Shown here: piece by piece, positions 43,989 through 51,332 of the stretch
How the letters are laid out: the number at the start of each line of letters is the position of its first letter
Position numbering within the stretch: position 1 is the stretch's first letter
Origin: Butyrivibrio sp.
Lineage (GTDB): Bacteria; Bacillota; Clostridia; Lachnospirales; Lachnospiraceae
Direction: 5' to 3'
Length of the DNA: 51,332 bases
NCBI GenBank assembly: GCA_024697425.1
Contig: JAILFT010000034.1
Coordinates: forward strand, 1-51,332
Notes under the pieces: model-generated
Told to the model about the DNA's origin: nothing
The model's input: the letters and a program-made list of their open reading frames with translations, nothing else
The model's database searches: none
Position numbers and translations under genes: made by a program

Positions 43989-44660
43989 TTACGGCGCGGT
44001 GGGATACTTCTCCGGATCATTCTCCTCTTTCTCAATCCTCTGGATATGCTCTAAGGCTTCGTCATCTATCTTTCTTCCGGCAAAGTGCTTATCCCTGTCC
44101 TCTTCCGTGATCTTCCTTATTACCTTGCAGGGATTTCCGGCAGCGATGGTCCAGGCAGGGATATCCTTTAAAACCACCGATCCAGCCCCGATGACAGCGT
44201 TGTCCCCAATGGTCACGCCGGGGCATATAACAACATTGCCGCCTATCCACACATTGTTTCCGATGGTGACGTCGATCCCGTACTCATACCTTGAATTTCT
44301 TGTGGCAGGGTGGACCGGGTGCCCGGCAGTATAGATTGAAACGTTGGGTGCGATCTGCACATTATCACCGATCCTGATCATTCCAACGTCAAGCATGGTG
44401 CAGTTATAGTTTGCAAAGAAGTTCTTTCCCACTTCAATGTGAGTGCCGTAGTCGCAGTAAAAAGGCGGGTTCACAAAGGTGTCGTCGTAGGATTTTCCAA
44501 ACAGCTTATTGACGATCCCTGTTATGGCCGCAAAATCCGACCTGTCTGCAGTATTAAGCTCCTGAGTGAGCTTTCTGGCAATCTTCTGCTCCTCAAACAC
44601 CTCGTCATCGGAGATATAAACCAGTTCTTTGTCTCTTCTTTCAATGTTGCTCATTGTCAT
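43989..44660 (-). CDS. maltose/galactoside-type O-acetyltransferase
   Basis: The protein has 223 residues. It has a short helical N-terminus, then a left-handed beta helix of hexapeptide repeats (IRIGDNVQIAPNVSIYTAG, VTIGNNVWIGGNVVICPG, VTIGDNAVIGAGSVVLKD). The catalytic His is in YTAGHPVHPATR, as in LacA and Maa. The end is a 35-residue charged helix longer than usual. It transfers acetyl from acetyl-CoA to a sugar hydroxyl. GGGGAGAG lies 8 bases before the ATG. Confidence 0.93.
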   Translation of the reverse strand: MTMSNIERRDKELVYISDDEVFEEQKIARKLTQELNTADRSDFAAITGIVNKLFGKSYDDTFVNPPFYCDYGTHIEVGKNFFANYNCTMLDVGMIRIGDNVQIAPNVSIYTAGHPVHPATRNSRYEYGIDVTIGNNVWIGGNVVICPGVTIGDNAVIGAGSVVLKDIPAWTIAAGNPCKVIRKITEEDRDKHFAGRKIDDEALEHIQRIEKEENDPEKYPTAP

Positions 44661-44849
44661 AGTGTTTGCTCTCCCCTATGGTTCTTTTCCCAGAGGCCGC
44701 TCGCCGGCGCAAAAGGAATACCTTTTATTTATTCAATTATAGTATAAATTTGATACCCATGGATGAAAATGGCACCTGTTATGACAGCCGCATTTTCACT
44801 ATCCTTGATGTATATGTCAAAAATTTCCTAAGGAGAATGATGTGCATTT

Positions 44850-46610
44850 ATGCTAAAAAAGAGATATATGATACTTTCTGGGCTGGCAATGCTGGCCGGA
44901 ATACTAACAGGATGCGGGAATAATAAGATGGAGATCAGGGATTATCACACAGATACTTTTGGACAGAACGTTTTCATATTCACTCCGGAGGATGATACCG
45001 CCGGGATTCAGGATGCATTGGATAAGATCTATGCAACACAGGAAACCGCCCAGTTTGATGACAACAGATACGCGGTATATTTCATGCCGGGAGAATATGA
45101 CGTTTCAGCCAACGTGGGCTTCTATACTCAGCTTGCCGGCCTTGGCGCTCTTCCAACGGACACGAAGGTTGCCTCGGTAAATACCTATGCCGAATGGCTC
45201 ACAAATCCTCAGGGGCTTCACAATGCCACCTGCAATTTCTGGCGCAGCATAGAAAATGTTGAAATGCAGTCGGATACTGTATGGGCGGTGTCTCAGGCCA
45301 CCGATATGCGAAGGGTTCAGGTGGACGGAAACCTCACCCTTCATGACAATTACGGATGGGCCAGCGGCGGATTCCTTTCCGACTCCAAAGTTACAGGGTA
45401 CGTGGATTCCGGAACCCAGCAGCAGTGGCTCTCAAGGAATAACAGCTACAGCTCCTGGATGGGCCAGAACTGGAACATGGTGATGCTTGGGGATGATAAG
45501 GCCGGAGTTCCCGAAAAGACCTGGCCCGAGGCTTCCTACACAGCAATAGAAAAAACAAAGATCGTAAGAGAAAAGCCATTTCTTGTTTATGACAAAAAAG
45601 ACGGCTTTGGAGTTTTTGTTCCCGACTGGAAACAGGACAGCACCTCCTATGGATGGGGGAGCGATACACCTGAAGGGAAAGTCCTTCCCCTCAAGGATTT
45701 TTATGTGGCAAAAGATGATACGGATACAGCCGCCACGCTTAATCAGGCCCTTTCGGAAGGGAAGGACATTCTTTTTACCCCGGGAATATATGAGCTGGAT
45801 GATGCCATCACTGTAAAAAAATCCGGCACGATCCTGCTGGGCATGGGACTTGCAACTCTCCGCTCCACTGCAGGCAACAGCTGCATCGTAACGGAAAACG
45901 CCGATGATCTTATCCTTGCAGGTCTTCTTATGGATGCGGGGACTGTGGAATCGGAGAAGCTCGTTTTACTTGGTGCCAAAGAAAATGCCGCACCTTCCCT
46001 TATTGCGGATCTGTATTTCAGAGTTGGCGGCATCGCATCTGACTCACCTTGCAAAACCAAGAACTGCATCACCGTAGACCTTGATAACACCGTTGGCGAC
46101 AACCTCTGGGTGTGGAGGGCCGACCACGGCGACAATGTGGGCTGGGATCTCAACACCTGTAAAAACGGCATCATTATAAACGGCGACAATGTCACCATGT
46201 ACGCGCTGATGGTTGAGCACTTTAATGAATATCAGACCATGTGGAACGGAGAAGGCGGAACCTGCATCATGTATCAGAGTGAGGTTCCCTATGATGTACC
46301 CGACAAGGGACAGTGGATAAATCCTGACGGAAAGAGATTCGGATACGCCTCCTTTAAGGTTGCAGAAGACGTCACCTCTTTTGACGCATCAGGACTTGGA
46401 ATATATCTGTACAACAGAGACAACGCAATTCCAATGTACTGCGCAATGGAAGTTCCCGATATCGAGGGAGTGCATGTTCACCACGTGATCACCGCATACC
46501 TCAACGGTTTCCCGGGAATGAAGTGCGTCATCAACGAAGCGGGAAATTTCCTGCTCGCCACAGGGCAGACCGCCAAGATCATCGACTACGAAAACGGACA
46601 GTGGAGGTAA
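44850..46610 (+). CDS. secreted lipoprotein with a beta-helix fold
   Basis: The protein has 586 residues. The lipoprotein signal is MLKKRYMILSG followed by the lipobox LTGC, so it is anchored by Cys22 outside the membrane. The rest consists of repeated short strands with Asn/Asp turns (VYFMPGEYDVSANVGFYTQ, AGLGALPTDTK), like right-handed beta helices of the GH55 or pectate-lyase type, and two halves appear to repeat (FMPGEYD and FTPGIYEL). Proteins of this kind are often called adenylyl cyclase or coagulation-factor domain proteins in databases, without evidence. It is probably a cell-surface carbohydrate-active protein. The AGGAG site is 14 bases upstream, farther than normal. Confidence 0.7.
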   Translation: MLKKRYMILSGLAMLAGILTGCGNNKMEIRDYHTDTFGQNVFIFTPEDDTAGIQDALDKIYATQETAQFDDNRYAVYFMPGEYDVSANVGFYTQLAGLGALPTDTKVASVNTYAEWLTNPQGLHNATCNFWRSIENVEMQSDTVWAVSQATDMRRVQVDGNLTLHDNYGWASGGFLSDSKVTGYVDSGTQQQWLSRNNSYSSWMGQNWNMVMLGDDKAGVPEKTWPEASYTAIEKTKIVREKPFLVYDKKDGFGVFVPDWKQDSTSYGWGSDTPEGKVLPLKDFYVAKDDTDTAATLNQALSEGKDILFTPGIYELDDAITVKKSGTILLGMGLATLRSTAGNSCIVTENADDLILAGLLMDAGTVESEKLVLLGAKENAAPSLIADLYFRVGGIASDSPCKTKNCITVDLDNTVGDNLWVWRADHGDNVGWDLNTCKNGIIINGDNVTMYALMVEHFNEYQTMWNGEGGTCIMYQSEVPYDVPDKGQWINPDGKRFGYASFKVAEDVTSFDASGLGIYLYNRDNAIPMYCAMEVPDIEGVHVHHVITAYLNGFPGMKCVINEAGNFLLATGQTAKIIDYENGQWR

Positions 46611-46633
46611 CGGGGGTTACCCTCCGCATTTTT
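46603..46633 (+). terminator. terminator of the lipoprotein gene
   Basis: GGAGGTAAC (46603-46611), containing the stop codon, pairs with GTTACCCTCC (46616-46625, one bulge), followed by TTTTT. Confidence 0.75.
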
Positions 46634-46682
46634 GCAGGGGACTTGCGTAAGGCGGTATCTACTGAACCGCCCGCATCCTCTA

Positions 46683-47597
46683 TCAGAACACCAGAAGCGC
46701 CACCAGAGGGATCGTGATAACCGACAGCACTGTGGACAGTGCCACCCCTTTGGAGGCCAGGGTGTAATTGCCTCCGTACTGCTGTGCAACCATCGCTGTC
46801 ATGGAGCCTATGGGCGTTGCCAGCATTATATAGCAGACATGAAGCAGCATCTCGTCGTGAACAAACAGCCTAAGGAGCATGATTCCAAGAAGCGGAAGCC
46901 CCACAAGTTTGATCAGTGAGAATATGAGGAGCCTCAGGTCATTCATCACATCCTTTATGTCAAAATGGACCATGGACTGTCCGATGACCATCATGCTAAG
47001 AGGCGCCGCAAGGCTGCTTAGGTGCTTTGCCGAAATTCTGAAGACCTCAGTCATATGAATCCCCGATACATAGATAACTATGGCAAGGGCACTGGATATA
47101 ACTCCAACATTGATTATCTTTCCAAGTCCCTCACCCTTCTTAAAGGGACTCTCCCCTTTCATTGCAGCAATTCCATAGGTGTACATCAGGAAGTTATAGG
47201 GAAACTGAAACAGTGTTCCGTACAGAACAGCCTCAGGCCCGTAAGCCGCCTGAATGATGGGAAGCCCCATAAATCCTATGTTTGAAAATATCGCCATTAC
47301 CCGGTATACGTTCCTGTCCTTATCCGGCACTCTCACCAGCGGCAGAAGCACAAAGGAAATTCCTATCAGGAACACATAAACCAGTATAGACAGCAGAAAG
47401 CCACTAAGCAGCTCTTTTCCCCTGATGGTACTCTCATAATTCATTCCCGCAGACAATATCATAGCCGGCGTTGCCACATTCACCACAAGCCAAGAGAGGC
47501 TTTTCGAAAAAGCATCCGTGATAAAGCCCTTCTTTCCGCAGAAAAATCCAAGCCCCATCAGCATGAACAGAACTATCATTTGTTGAACTAAAACCAT
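46683..47597 (-). CDS. AEC-family membrane transporter
   Basis: The protein has 304 residues with ten hydrophobic helices, five plus five. It belongs to the auxin efflux carrier family (MLMGLGFFCGKKGFI, VNVATPAMILSAG, SNIGFMGLPIIQAAYG, ATPIGSMTAMVAQQYGG). These proteins export or import organic acids such as malate. A hairpin (TGGTCCC with GGGACCA, 47631-47660 region) lies in its leader. It is convergent with the lipoprotein gene. Confidence 0.9.
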   Translation of the reverse strand: MVLVQQMIVLFMLMGLGFFCGKKGFITDAFSKSLSWLVVNVATPAMILSAGMNYESTIRGKELLSGFLLSILVYVFLIGISFVLLPLVRVPDKDRNVYRVMAIFSNIGFMGLPIIQAAYGPEAVLYGTLFQFPYNFLMYTYGIAAMKGESPFKKGEGLGKIINVGVISSALAIVIYVSGIHMTEVFRISAKHLSSLAAPLSMMVIGQSMVHFDIKDVMNDLRLLIFSLIKLVGLPLLGIMLLRLFVHDEMLLHVCYIMLATPIGSMTAMVAQQYGGNYTLASKGVALSTVLSVITIPLVALLVF

Positions 47598-47692
47598 TTT
47601 TCCAAATTCTCCTATGTATATGTCGGATGGTCCCTGGGGACTTAAGTCATGGGACCATTTTTTCAGACCCTTCTATAGTACAGTATGACAGC

Positions 47693-47723
47693 AAAAAAGA
47701 GAACCGTATTGCTACGATTCTCT
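47693..47723 (-). terminator. terminator of the GGDEF gene
   Basis: On the minus strand AGAGAATCGTA pairs with TACGGTTCTCT (one mismatch), followed by six T. Confidence 0.85.
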
Positions 47724-47743
47724 TGTCTTTGCTCCCATGCTCT

Positions 47744-48607
47744 TCAATTCTTTTTCCGGTCATACATCATATGATCCGCTCGTTCAAACAGATCATGTAC
47801 CTGCTCATCTTTCGGCTGCAGCGTTGCATAGCCGACAGAAACTACAACCTCATCTTTCTTGATATTCTCTTCTACCTGTCTGTTAAAGGCGGCAATTACC
47901 TCATCTCTGGTGTCATATCCCTTTCCCTGCAAAAGAACTACGAACTCATCACCACCTGTTCTGTAAACCGAGCCATGACTGAAAATATCACAGATAAGAG
48001 AACTTGCATCCTTAATGAGCTTATCACCGGCAGCATGTCCTTTTGTATCATTGATATATTTAAGACCATTTATATCACAGGCAACAAGCGCCAGCTTATC
48101 AAGAGTACCTTCACGAATCCTGCTGTTCAGCTGGGATTCCGTCTCCATGTAGGCATGCTTATTTCTGACTCCCGTCATTGAATCAGTATTTGCCATATTC
48201 TTGAAAACTTCGATGTTTTCTTTTTCCTCATCAAGTTTTTCTTTGGCAACACGCCTTATCAAGTAGAACAATATAGTTGAAAACAGGAAAGCCAATACAA
48301 GCAGGAATAATATCTGCCTGCGGTTGGTTGCAAGACTCTTTTCACTGATCTCACGAATCTGATCATGAATAACACTCTCGCGGATCATGACCACCAGCTC
48401 CCATCCGGTGTCTGCCACAGGTTCATAGCATATGGTATCAACTACTTCGCCTATATTAAAAGTCAGCGTTCCTTTTCTTCCATTTACAAAATCATCGCGG
48501 AACGAATTCCACTTCTCTTCTGAAACATTTCCGCTTGTGGCATCGAAAATATTTTTTGTTCCGATAAGCTGTCCAAGCTCTGTTTCGGATATATTGCTGC
48601 TTTTCAT
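47744..48607 (-). CDS. GGDEF protein with a shortened sensor domain
   Basis: The protein has 287 residues. One membrane helix (about 102-122) precedes a full GGDEF domain with TDSMTGVRNKHAYM, CDINGLKYINDTKGHAAGD and the active site RTGGDEF (218-222), so it could make cyclic di-GMP. The region before the helix (CYEPVADTGWELVVMIRES) is only the last part of a dCache-type sensor; the first membrane helix and most of the sensor are absent. It starts within the stop of the truncated sugar-binding gene (ATGA overlap). It is either a remodelled small sensor or a decaying gene. Confidence 0.75.
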   Translation of the reverse strand: MKSSNISETELGQLIGTKNIFDATSGNVSEEKWNSFRDDFVNGRKGTLTFNIGEVVDTICYEPVADTGWELVVMIRESVIHDQIREISEKSLATNRRQILFLLVLAFLFSTILFYLIRRVAKEKLDEEKENIEVFKNMANTDSMTGVRNKHAYMETESQLNSRIREGTLDKLALVACDINGLKYINDTKGHAAGDKLIKDASSLICDIFSHGSVYRTGGDEFVVLLQGKGYDTRDEVIAAFNRQVEENIKKDEVVVSVGYATLQPKDEQVHDLFERADHMMYDRKKN

Positions 48608-48948
48608 TGCGAAACATCTCCATACAAGATTTCCAGCATTGGTGCAGCATCTTCCTGATAAATAATGGTTGTACTTTCATCTGTCTTTTCAGGGAAAAGA
48701 GCTCCCGGCAAATTGCCATCTGCAATTTTGACCGCAACCTGCAAGGTGTCAAAGCCAATGGAATAGCAATCCTGAACTCCCAGGCAATAGATAACACCAT
48801 CTTTGAGATAATGAAGTGCCTCCTGATCATGGTCCATTCCCACAATCACTGCTTTACTTCCAAGCTCAGTAACCGCTCTTGCCGTTCCGACCGGATTACT
48901 CATATTGCAGCAGATAAAGCCTGCAATATCAGGATTGTGGTCTTTCAC
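48604..48948 (-). pseudogene. C-terminal fragment of a periplasmic sugar-binding protein
   Basis: About 114 codons remain of what is normally a protein of about 310. The fragment matches the second lobe of RbsB-like or LacI-like binding proteins: DHNPDIAGFICCNMSNPVGT, VGMDHDQEALHYLKDGVI and QDCYSIGFDTLQ. There is no signal peptide or first lobe; homology appears to run a few codons upstream of the apparent GTG start before a TGA. It abuts the GGDEF gene, suggesting the pair once formed a sugar-sensing unit that has been cut at both N-termini. Confidence 0.7.
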
Positions 48949-49014
48949 CTCCCTCTGTAGTGTATAACGAATTAGTCATATAAATGTGCGGATATGAAAA
49001 AATTTTTTCAAATA

Positions 49015-49041
49015 TGTAACCATGTTATCATTAATGTCGCT
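49015..49041 (+). promoter_or_regulatory. ECF-type promoter relic
   Basis: TGTAAC (49015-49020) lies 17 bases from CGCT, followed by TATATAGAGTGAAGG, similar to the self-regulated promoters of many Lachnospiraceae ECF sigma genes. The -10-like box deviates from the usual CGTC. Confidence 0.4.
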
Positions 49042-49083
49042 ATATAGAGTGAAGGCCTTAAAAAGAAAGAGAGGATCATCTTC

Positions 49084-49224
49084 CTGGATGACTCACAGAT
49101 TGTATTGCTCTACTTATCAAAAGATGAATCAGCTATAACACAGACATCTCAGAAATACGGAACCAAACTGAGAAGAATAGCCCAGAATGTGCTATCAGAC
49201 ATCGAAACGTCTAGATTTATGTAA
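49084..49224 (+). pseudogene. N-terminal relic of an ECF sigma factor
   Basis: The frame from a CTG codon reads LDDSQIVLLYLSKDESAIT then QTSQKYGTKLRRIAQNVLSD, closely following the conserved N-terminus of a Lachnospiraceae-type ECF sigma factor (MDDSQIV... KYG... IAYNIL). It stops after 46 codons, and the usual following EDAEECVNDTYL is replaced by unrelated codons ending TAA. The start codon is CTG rather than ATG, although AGAGAGG is well placed upstream. The break coincides with the inverted repeat next to the ATPase gene. Confidence 0.65.
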
Positions 49225-49270
49225 TAATTGTCTTTTTAAATCAATTACCCAGAGATAAAGACAACTATTA
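49222..49270. repeat. inverted repeat left of the ATPase gene
   Basis: TAATAATTGTCTTT (49222-49235) is the inverse of AAAGACAACTATTA (49257-49270) with one mismatch. The second arm is part of CAGAGATAAAGACAA (49250-49264), repeated directly at 51059-51073. Confidence 0.8.
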
Positions 49271-49271
49271 T

Positions 49272-50714
49272 TTAATGTTTTTTCTCAAAGAGATCATCCA
49301 ATGTTACCTGCCCCTGTATCACACCACTATATTTGTTTTGCTTTACACCATATGTGGTGACAAATGCAATCTGTATAGCCTTCCTTGTGTTAGTCATTTT
49401 TCTAAAAACTTCTATTTTATTTCTTAACTTTTCGTTATAGTCCTTATCAATAATATAGTCATTAACAGAAAATTTCATTTCACAAAGGGTTATAACTCGG
49501 TCTCTTCTATCAATAAGCATATCAATCTGAACTCCGGGAAGCCCGAGCTCCTTATCACCCGGAGTAGACCATGAGGATATTTCTGATAATACACCTGATA
49601 TACCCAGACTTCTTCTAATCTGATTCACATGGTCCTTGCAAACCTGTTCAAATGTTAGCCCAGCCCATGTCTTTCTAGCCGGTAAATCGATTGAATTGCT
49701 CCAGTAGTGCTCGTCTGTTTTTTTCTTTCCCTTTAAAAAATGAAAATAAAAACAAGTATAGTAATCCGCAAGTTGGTAATATGTCTCACGTTTCTTATTT
49801 CCAAAAAACAAGTTTTCCCGCACAAAGCCAGCGTCAATCAGATTTCTTAATATTTTGGTCAAATTACCATTAGCTGGTAATCCTGTCTTATCACAAATCT
49901 CTAATCTAGTGTATCCTTCTTTTTTTTGACTTAAAGCATTCACAATCTTTATATAATTATCACCAGTCTTAAAAAGCGTATTATAAAGATGGTCAAATTC
50001 ATCCCATAATTCGGATTTTTTCTTAAAAAACAGATTGTCTATATTCTGTGAATATGAAAGGTTAGAGTCCAGAAGGCTCAAATAATAGGGAATTCCACCC
50101 ATTATCATATAACATTCCGTTATATCATATCTTGACCATACAAAACCTCTATTTATCAAGTATTCCTCAGTTTCATGTAATATGAAAGGGGTAAGATATA
50201 TTTTGCAGGATTGCCTATTGAACAAGCCCCCCTTATTATGTTCAATGTTATCAACCAACCACGATGTTGCAGACCCACACACAATGAAAACAAGATTGTT
50301 TTTTGCACTTCCAAAATCATTCCAGAAAAACTCAAATGCTTTCAAAAAGCCGGATTTATGTGTATCGAACCATGGCATTTCATCAAAAAAAACTACACAT
50401 TTACCAGTTTTATCAAATGATTCAATATAATCTCTTAATTCACAAAAAGCTTGCCGCCAATTTTGGGGCGTTTCCTTTTCCACACCAGTTCTACGATATA
50501 GTTCTTCAGCAAACGATTCTAGTTGTGCTGTTTTAGGCTCATTATATGAGCCAGTAAGCTTAAACGAGAAAGTATCATTGAAATACTGATTTATAAGAAA
50601 AGTCTTGCCAACTCTTCTTCTACCATACACGATGACTAATTGCGAGGTAGCTTCCCGCATACATTTATCCAGTCTCTGATATTCTTCTTTTCTTCCAATT
50701 AATATTTTATTCAT
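49272..50714 (-). CDS. AAA ATPase with C-terminal PD-(D/E)XK-type nuclease-like domain
   Basis: The protein has 480 residues. Residues 1-230 are an AAA ATPase of the archaeal-type ATPase/DUF234 group: Walker A in VYGRRRVGKTFLIN, Walker B in CVVFFDEMPWFD, and sensor-like IVCGSATSW. Residues 245-320 are winged-helix-like. Residues 340-480 hold GVQIDMLIDRRDRVITLCEMKFS, where Asp and the Glu-x-Lys pair match a PD-(D/E)XK nuclease core. Base composition is more AT-rich than the neighbours. Its promoter (TTGACT, 18, TACAAT) would start transcription at or next to the ATG, so the mRNA is probably leaderless. It lies between related inverted repeats and beside a tRNA integration scar. Confidence 0.85.
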   Translation of the reverse strand: MNKILIGRKEEYQRLDKCMREATSQLVIVYGRRRVGKTFLINQYFNDTFSFKLTGSYNEPKTAQLESFAEELYRRTGVEKETPQNWRQAFCELRDYIESFDKTGKCVVFFDEMPWFDTHKSGFLKAFEFFWNDFGSAKNNLVFIVCGSATSWLVDNIEHNKGGLFNRQSCKIYLTPFILHETEEYLINRGFVWSRYDITECYMIMGGIPYYLSLLDSNLSYSQNIDNLFFKKKSELWDEFDHLYNTLFKTGDNYIKIVNALSQKKEGYTRLEICDKTGLPANGNLTKILRNLIDAGFVRENLFFGNKKRETYYQLADYYTCFYFHFLKGKKKTDEHYWSNSIDLPARKTWAGLTFEQVCKDHVNQIRRSLGISGVLSEISSWSTPGDKELGLPGVQIDMLIDRRDRVITLCEMKFSVNDYIIDKDYNEKLRNKIEVFRKMTNTRKAIQIAFVTTYGVKQNKYSGVIQGQVTLDDLFEKKH

Positions 50715-50720
50715 AATCCA

Positions 50721-50750
50721 ATTGTATCAAATAGTAGCCACGCCAGTCAA
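50721..50750 (-). promoter_or_regulatory. promoter of the ATPase gene
   Basis: On the minus strand TTGACT (50745-50750) and TACAAT (50721-50726) are 18 bases apart. The -35 overlaps the inverted repeat. Confidence 0.6.
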
Positions 50751-50828
50751 TATTACTTGTCTTTTTCTTGCATAAATAATCACTTAAAGATTACTATTTG
50801 ATTATCTGTGCCACTTTTTATAAAACAA

Positions 50829-50866
50829 GAAAAAATCGCAAACCCAGATATACTCTGAATTTGCGA
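50829..50866 (-). terminator. terminator after the tRNA 3' end
   Basis: On the minus strand TCGCAAA pairs with TTTGCGA, with an inner CAGA/TCTG stem, followed by six T. This is the usual arrangement behind a tRNA gene. Confidence 0.75.
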
Positions 50867-50879
50867 CTCATTAAATTAC

Positions 50880-50900
50880 TGCCGGCGACCGGGATCGAAC
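50880..50900 (-). tRNA. 3' end of a tRNA gene (integration scar, not a complete tRNA)
   Basis: Read on the minus strand, 50900-50880 is the T-loop and acceptor part of a tRNA: GTTCGATCC, CGGTC and GCCGGCA. The 5' T-stem and the rest of the cloverleaf are absent, replaced by sequence with GGTACAAAA repeats. This is what an integrative element leaves at its attachment site. The element would lie to the right of the window. Confidence 0.5.
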
Positions 50901-51093
50901 TATTAGTGGTCTCGCAAAGCCGCAGAGAAAGGGGCTTCGCCGGTCTTGCCTTTCTTTTGTACCAATTTTGTACCACTTTTGCAAAATATAGTGCCTGTAT
51001 AAAATAAGCCACAAATGTGCATAGCAAAAATATTATTTATCTTTATTTATCCATTATACAGAGATAAAGACAAGTAATATTCCATTTCATCTT

Positions 51094-51332
51094 TTACAAT
51101 TCACCCATAATGATTTTCAAAAGATCCACTACACCAATATCTTGTCCGGATTCATATTTCTCAAGTTCAGCTATATCATCTTTTCCAAAACAGATCAGTC
51201 TATCAACCTCATTACTGCTGGTCTCCTTCTTAAAAGAATCAAAGGCATGTAGAATGGTTTCTGAATCAAGGCTTGAATAGAAAACAAAAGGAAAGCCATA
51301 CTTATTGTCATTAGTAACAAGATATGATTTGC
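51094..51332 (-). CDS. C-terminal part of an unidentified gene, cut by the window edge
   Basis: The frame is open from the right edge to the stop TAA at 51094-51096, about 79 codons. It reads KSYLVTNDNKYGFPFVFYSS, then an acidic helix-rich tail ending LLKIIMGEL. No motif or family is recognised. Its start and upstream context lie outside the window, probably within an integrated element. Confidence 0.6.
   Translation of the reverse strand, partial: KSYLVTNDNKYGFPFVFYSSLDSETILHAFDSFKKETSSNEVDRLICFGKDDIAELEKYESGQDIGVVDLLKIIMGEL

Larger units (their letters stand above)
48949..49271. other. 323-base scar region
   Basis: It holds the palindrome TGAAAAAATTTTTTCA (48995-49010), an ECF-type promoter relic, the truncated sigma factor at 49084-49224 and the inverted repeat at 49222-49270. 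No intact gene is present. Confidence 0.7.
50749..51081. repeat. inverted repeat right of the ATPase gene
   Basis: AATATTACTTGTCTTT (50749-50764) and AAAGACAAGTAATATT (51066-51081) are perfect complements over 16 bases and enclose the tRNA scar. They share TTGTCTTTTT and CAGAGATAAAGACAA with the left repeat. Confidence 0.85.
50715..51093. other. 379-base region with ATPase promoter, repeats and tRNA scar
   Basis: There is no gene. It contains the ATPase promoter (50721-50750), the 16-base inverted repeats (50749-50764, 51066-51081), the tRNA 3' end with terminator and the short direct repeat TTTTGTACCA near 50956-50975. Confidence 0.7.

Noticed and set aside
50818..51027. 69-codon minus-strand frame across the tRNA scar
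   Set aside because: It runs through the tRNA 3' end and its terminator hairpin, so it is not a plausible protein gene.
1..51332. CRISPR array or restriction-modification system
   Set aside because: No regularly spaced repeats of 24-40 bases and no Cas, methylase or restriction motifs were found.

Overview
The window looks like chromosome of a moderate-GC, anaerobic Firmicute of the Lachnospiraceae type (Butyrivibrio, Roseburia or Agathobacter relatives). The evidence is a ptb-buk butyrate pathway, SecA with a C-terminal zinc motif, a FliD-type flagellar cap protein, GGDEF proteins, strong AGGAGG ribosome sites and a fermentative sulfoquinovose operon. No rRNA, complete tRNA, IS transposase or CRISPR array was found.

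Layout. 0-4.3 kb: a tandem-GNAT protein followed by a 1086-residue protein with a kinase-like fold. 4.4-16.1 kb: surface carbohydrate region with GT2 and GtrA enzymes, a large membrane protein, a FliD-like protein, UDP-galactopyranose mutase (glf), a small XRE regulator, three glycosylation genes and a membrane diguanylate cyclase. 16.2-16.7 kb: a non-coding 492-base element bounded by 41-base inverted repeats; 90 bases of it recur at 38.3 kb. 16.8-20.5 kb: secA-prfB, where prfB has lost the programmed frameshift. 20.6-23.7 kb: a second tandem-GNAT plus large-protein locus, here with a DUF3626-like C-terminus. 23.8-25.9 kb: ptb-buk, followed by a 182-base nested palindrome.

26.4-37.6 kb is the metabolic core. 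A GH31 glucosidase-like gene is divergent from a seven-gene operon that I read as the sulfofructose transaldolase (SFT) pathway: GH31 sulfoquinovosidase, GPH-type sugar importer, transaldolase, sulfolactaldehyde reductase, TauE/SafE exporter, sugar isomerase and ROK regulator. Together they would release sulfoquinovose from its glycosides, import it, isomerise it to sulfofructose, cleave that by transaldolase, reduce sulfolactaldehyde to DHPS and export DHPS. The divergent promoters and a palindromic operator candidate are visible. The sulfoquinovosidase aligns without gaps with E. coli YihQ at seven key positions but has Gln where YihQ has the sulfonate-binding Arg301.

37.7-48 kb holds mixed housekeeping genes: thioesterase, GT2, a 51-residue membrane peptide, aconitase-family hydratase, prepilin-peptidase-like protein, SpoU methyltransferase, sugar acetyltransferase, beta-helix lipoprotein and AEC transporter. 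47.7-51.3 kb is a scar zone. It holds a GGDEF protein and a sugar-binding protein that both lack their N-termini, an ECF sigma factor relic with its promoter, an AAA ATPase/nuclease gene bracketed by inverted repeats, and a tRNA 3' end with its terminator that marks a probable integration site.

Best candidates for something undescribed: the two parallel tandem-GNAT plus large-enzyme loci, the ATPase-nuclease unit with its repeats, and the variant sulfoquinovosidase.
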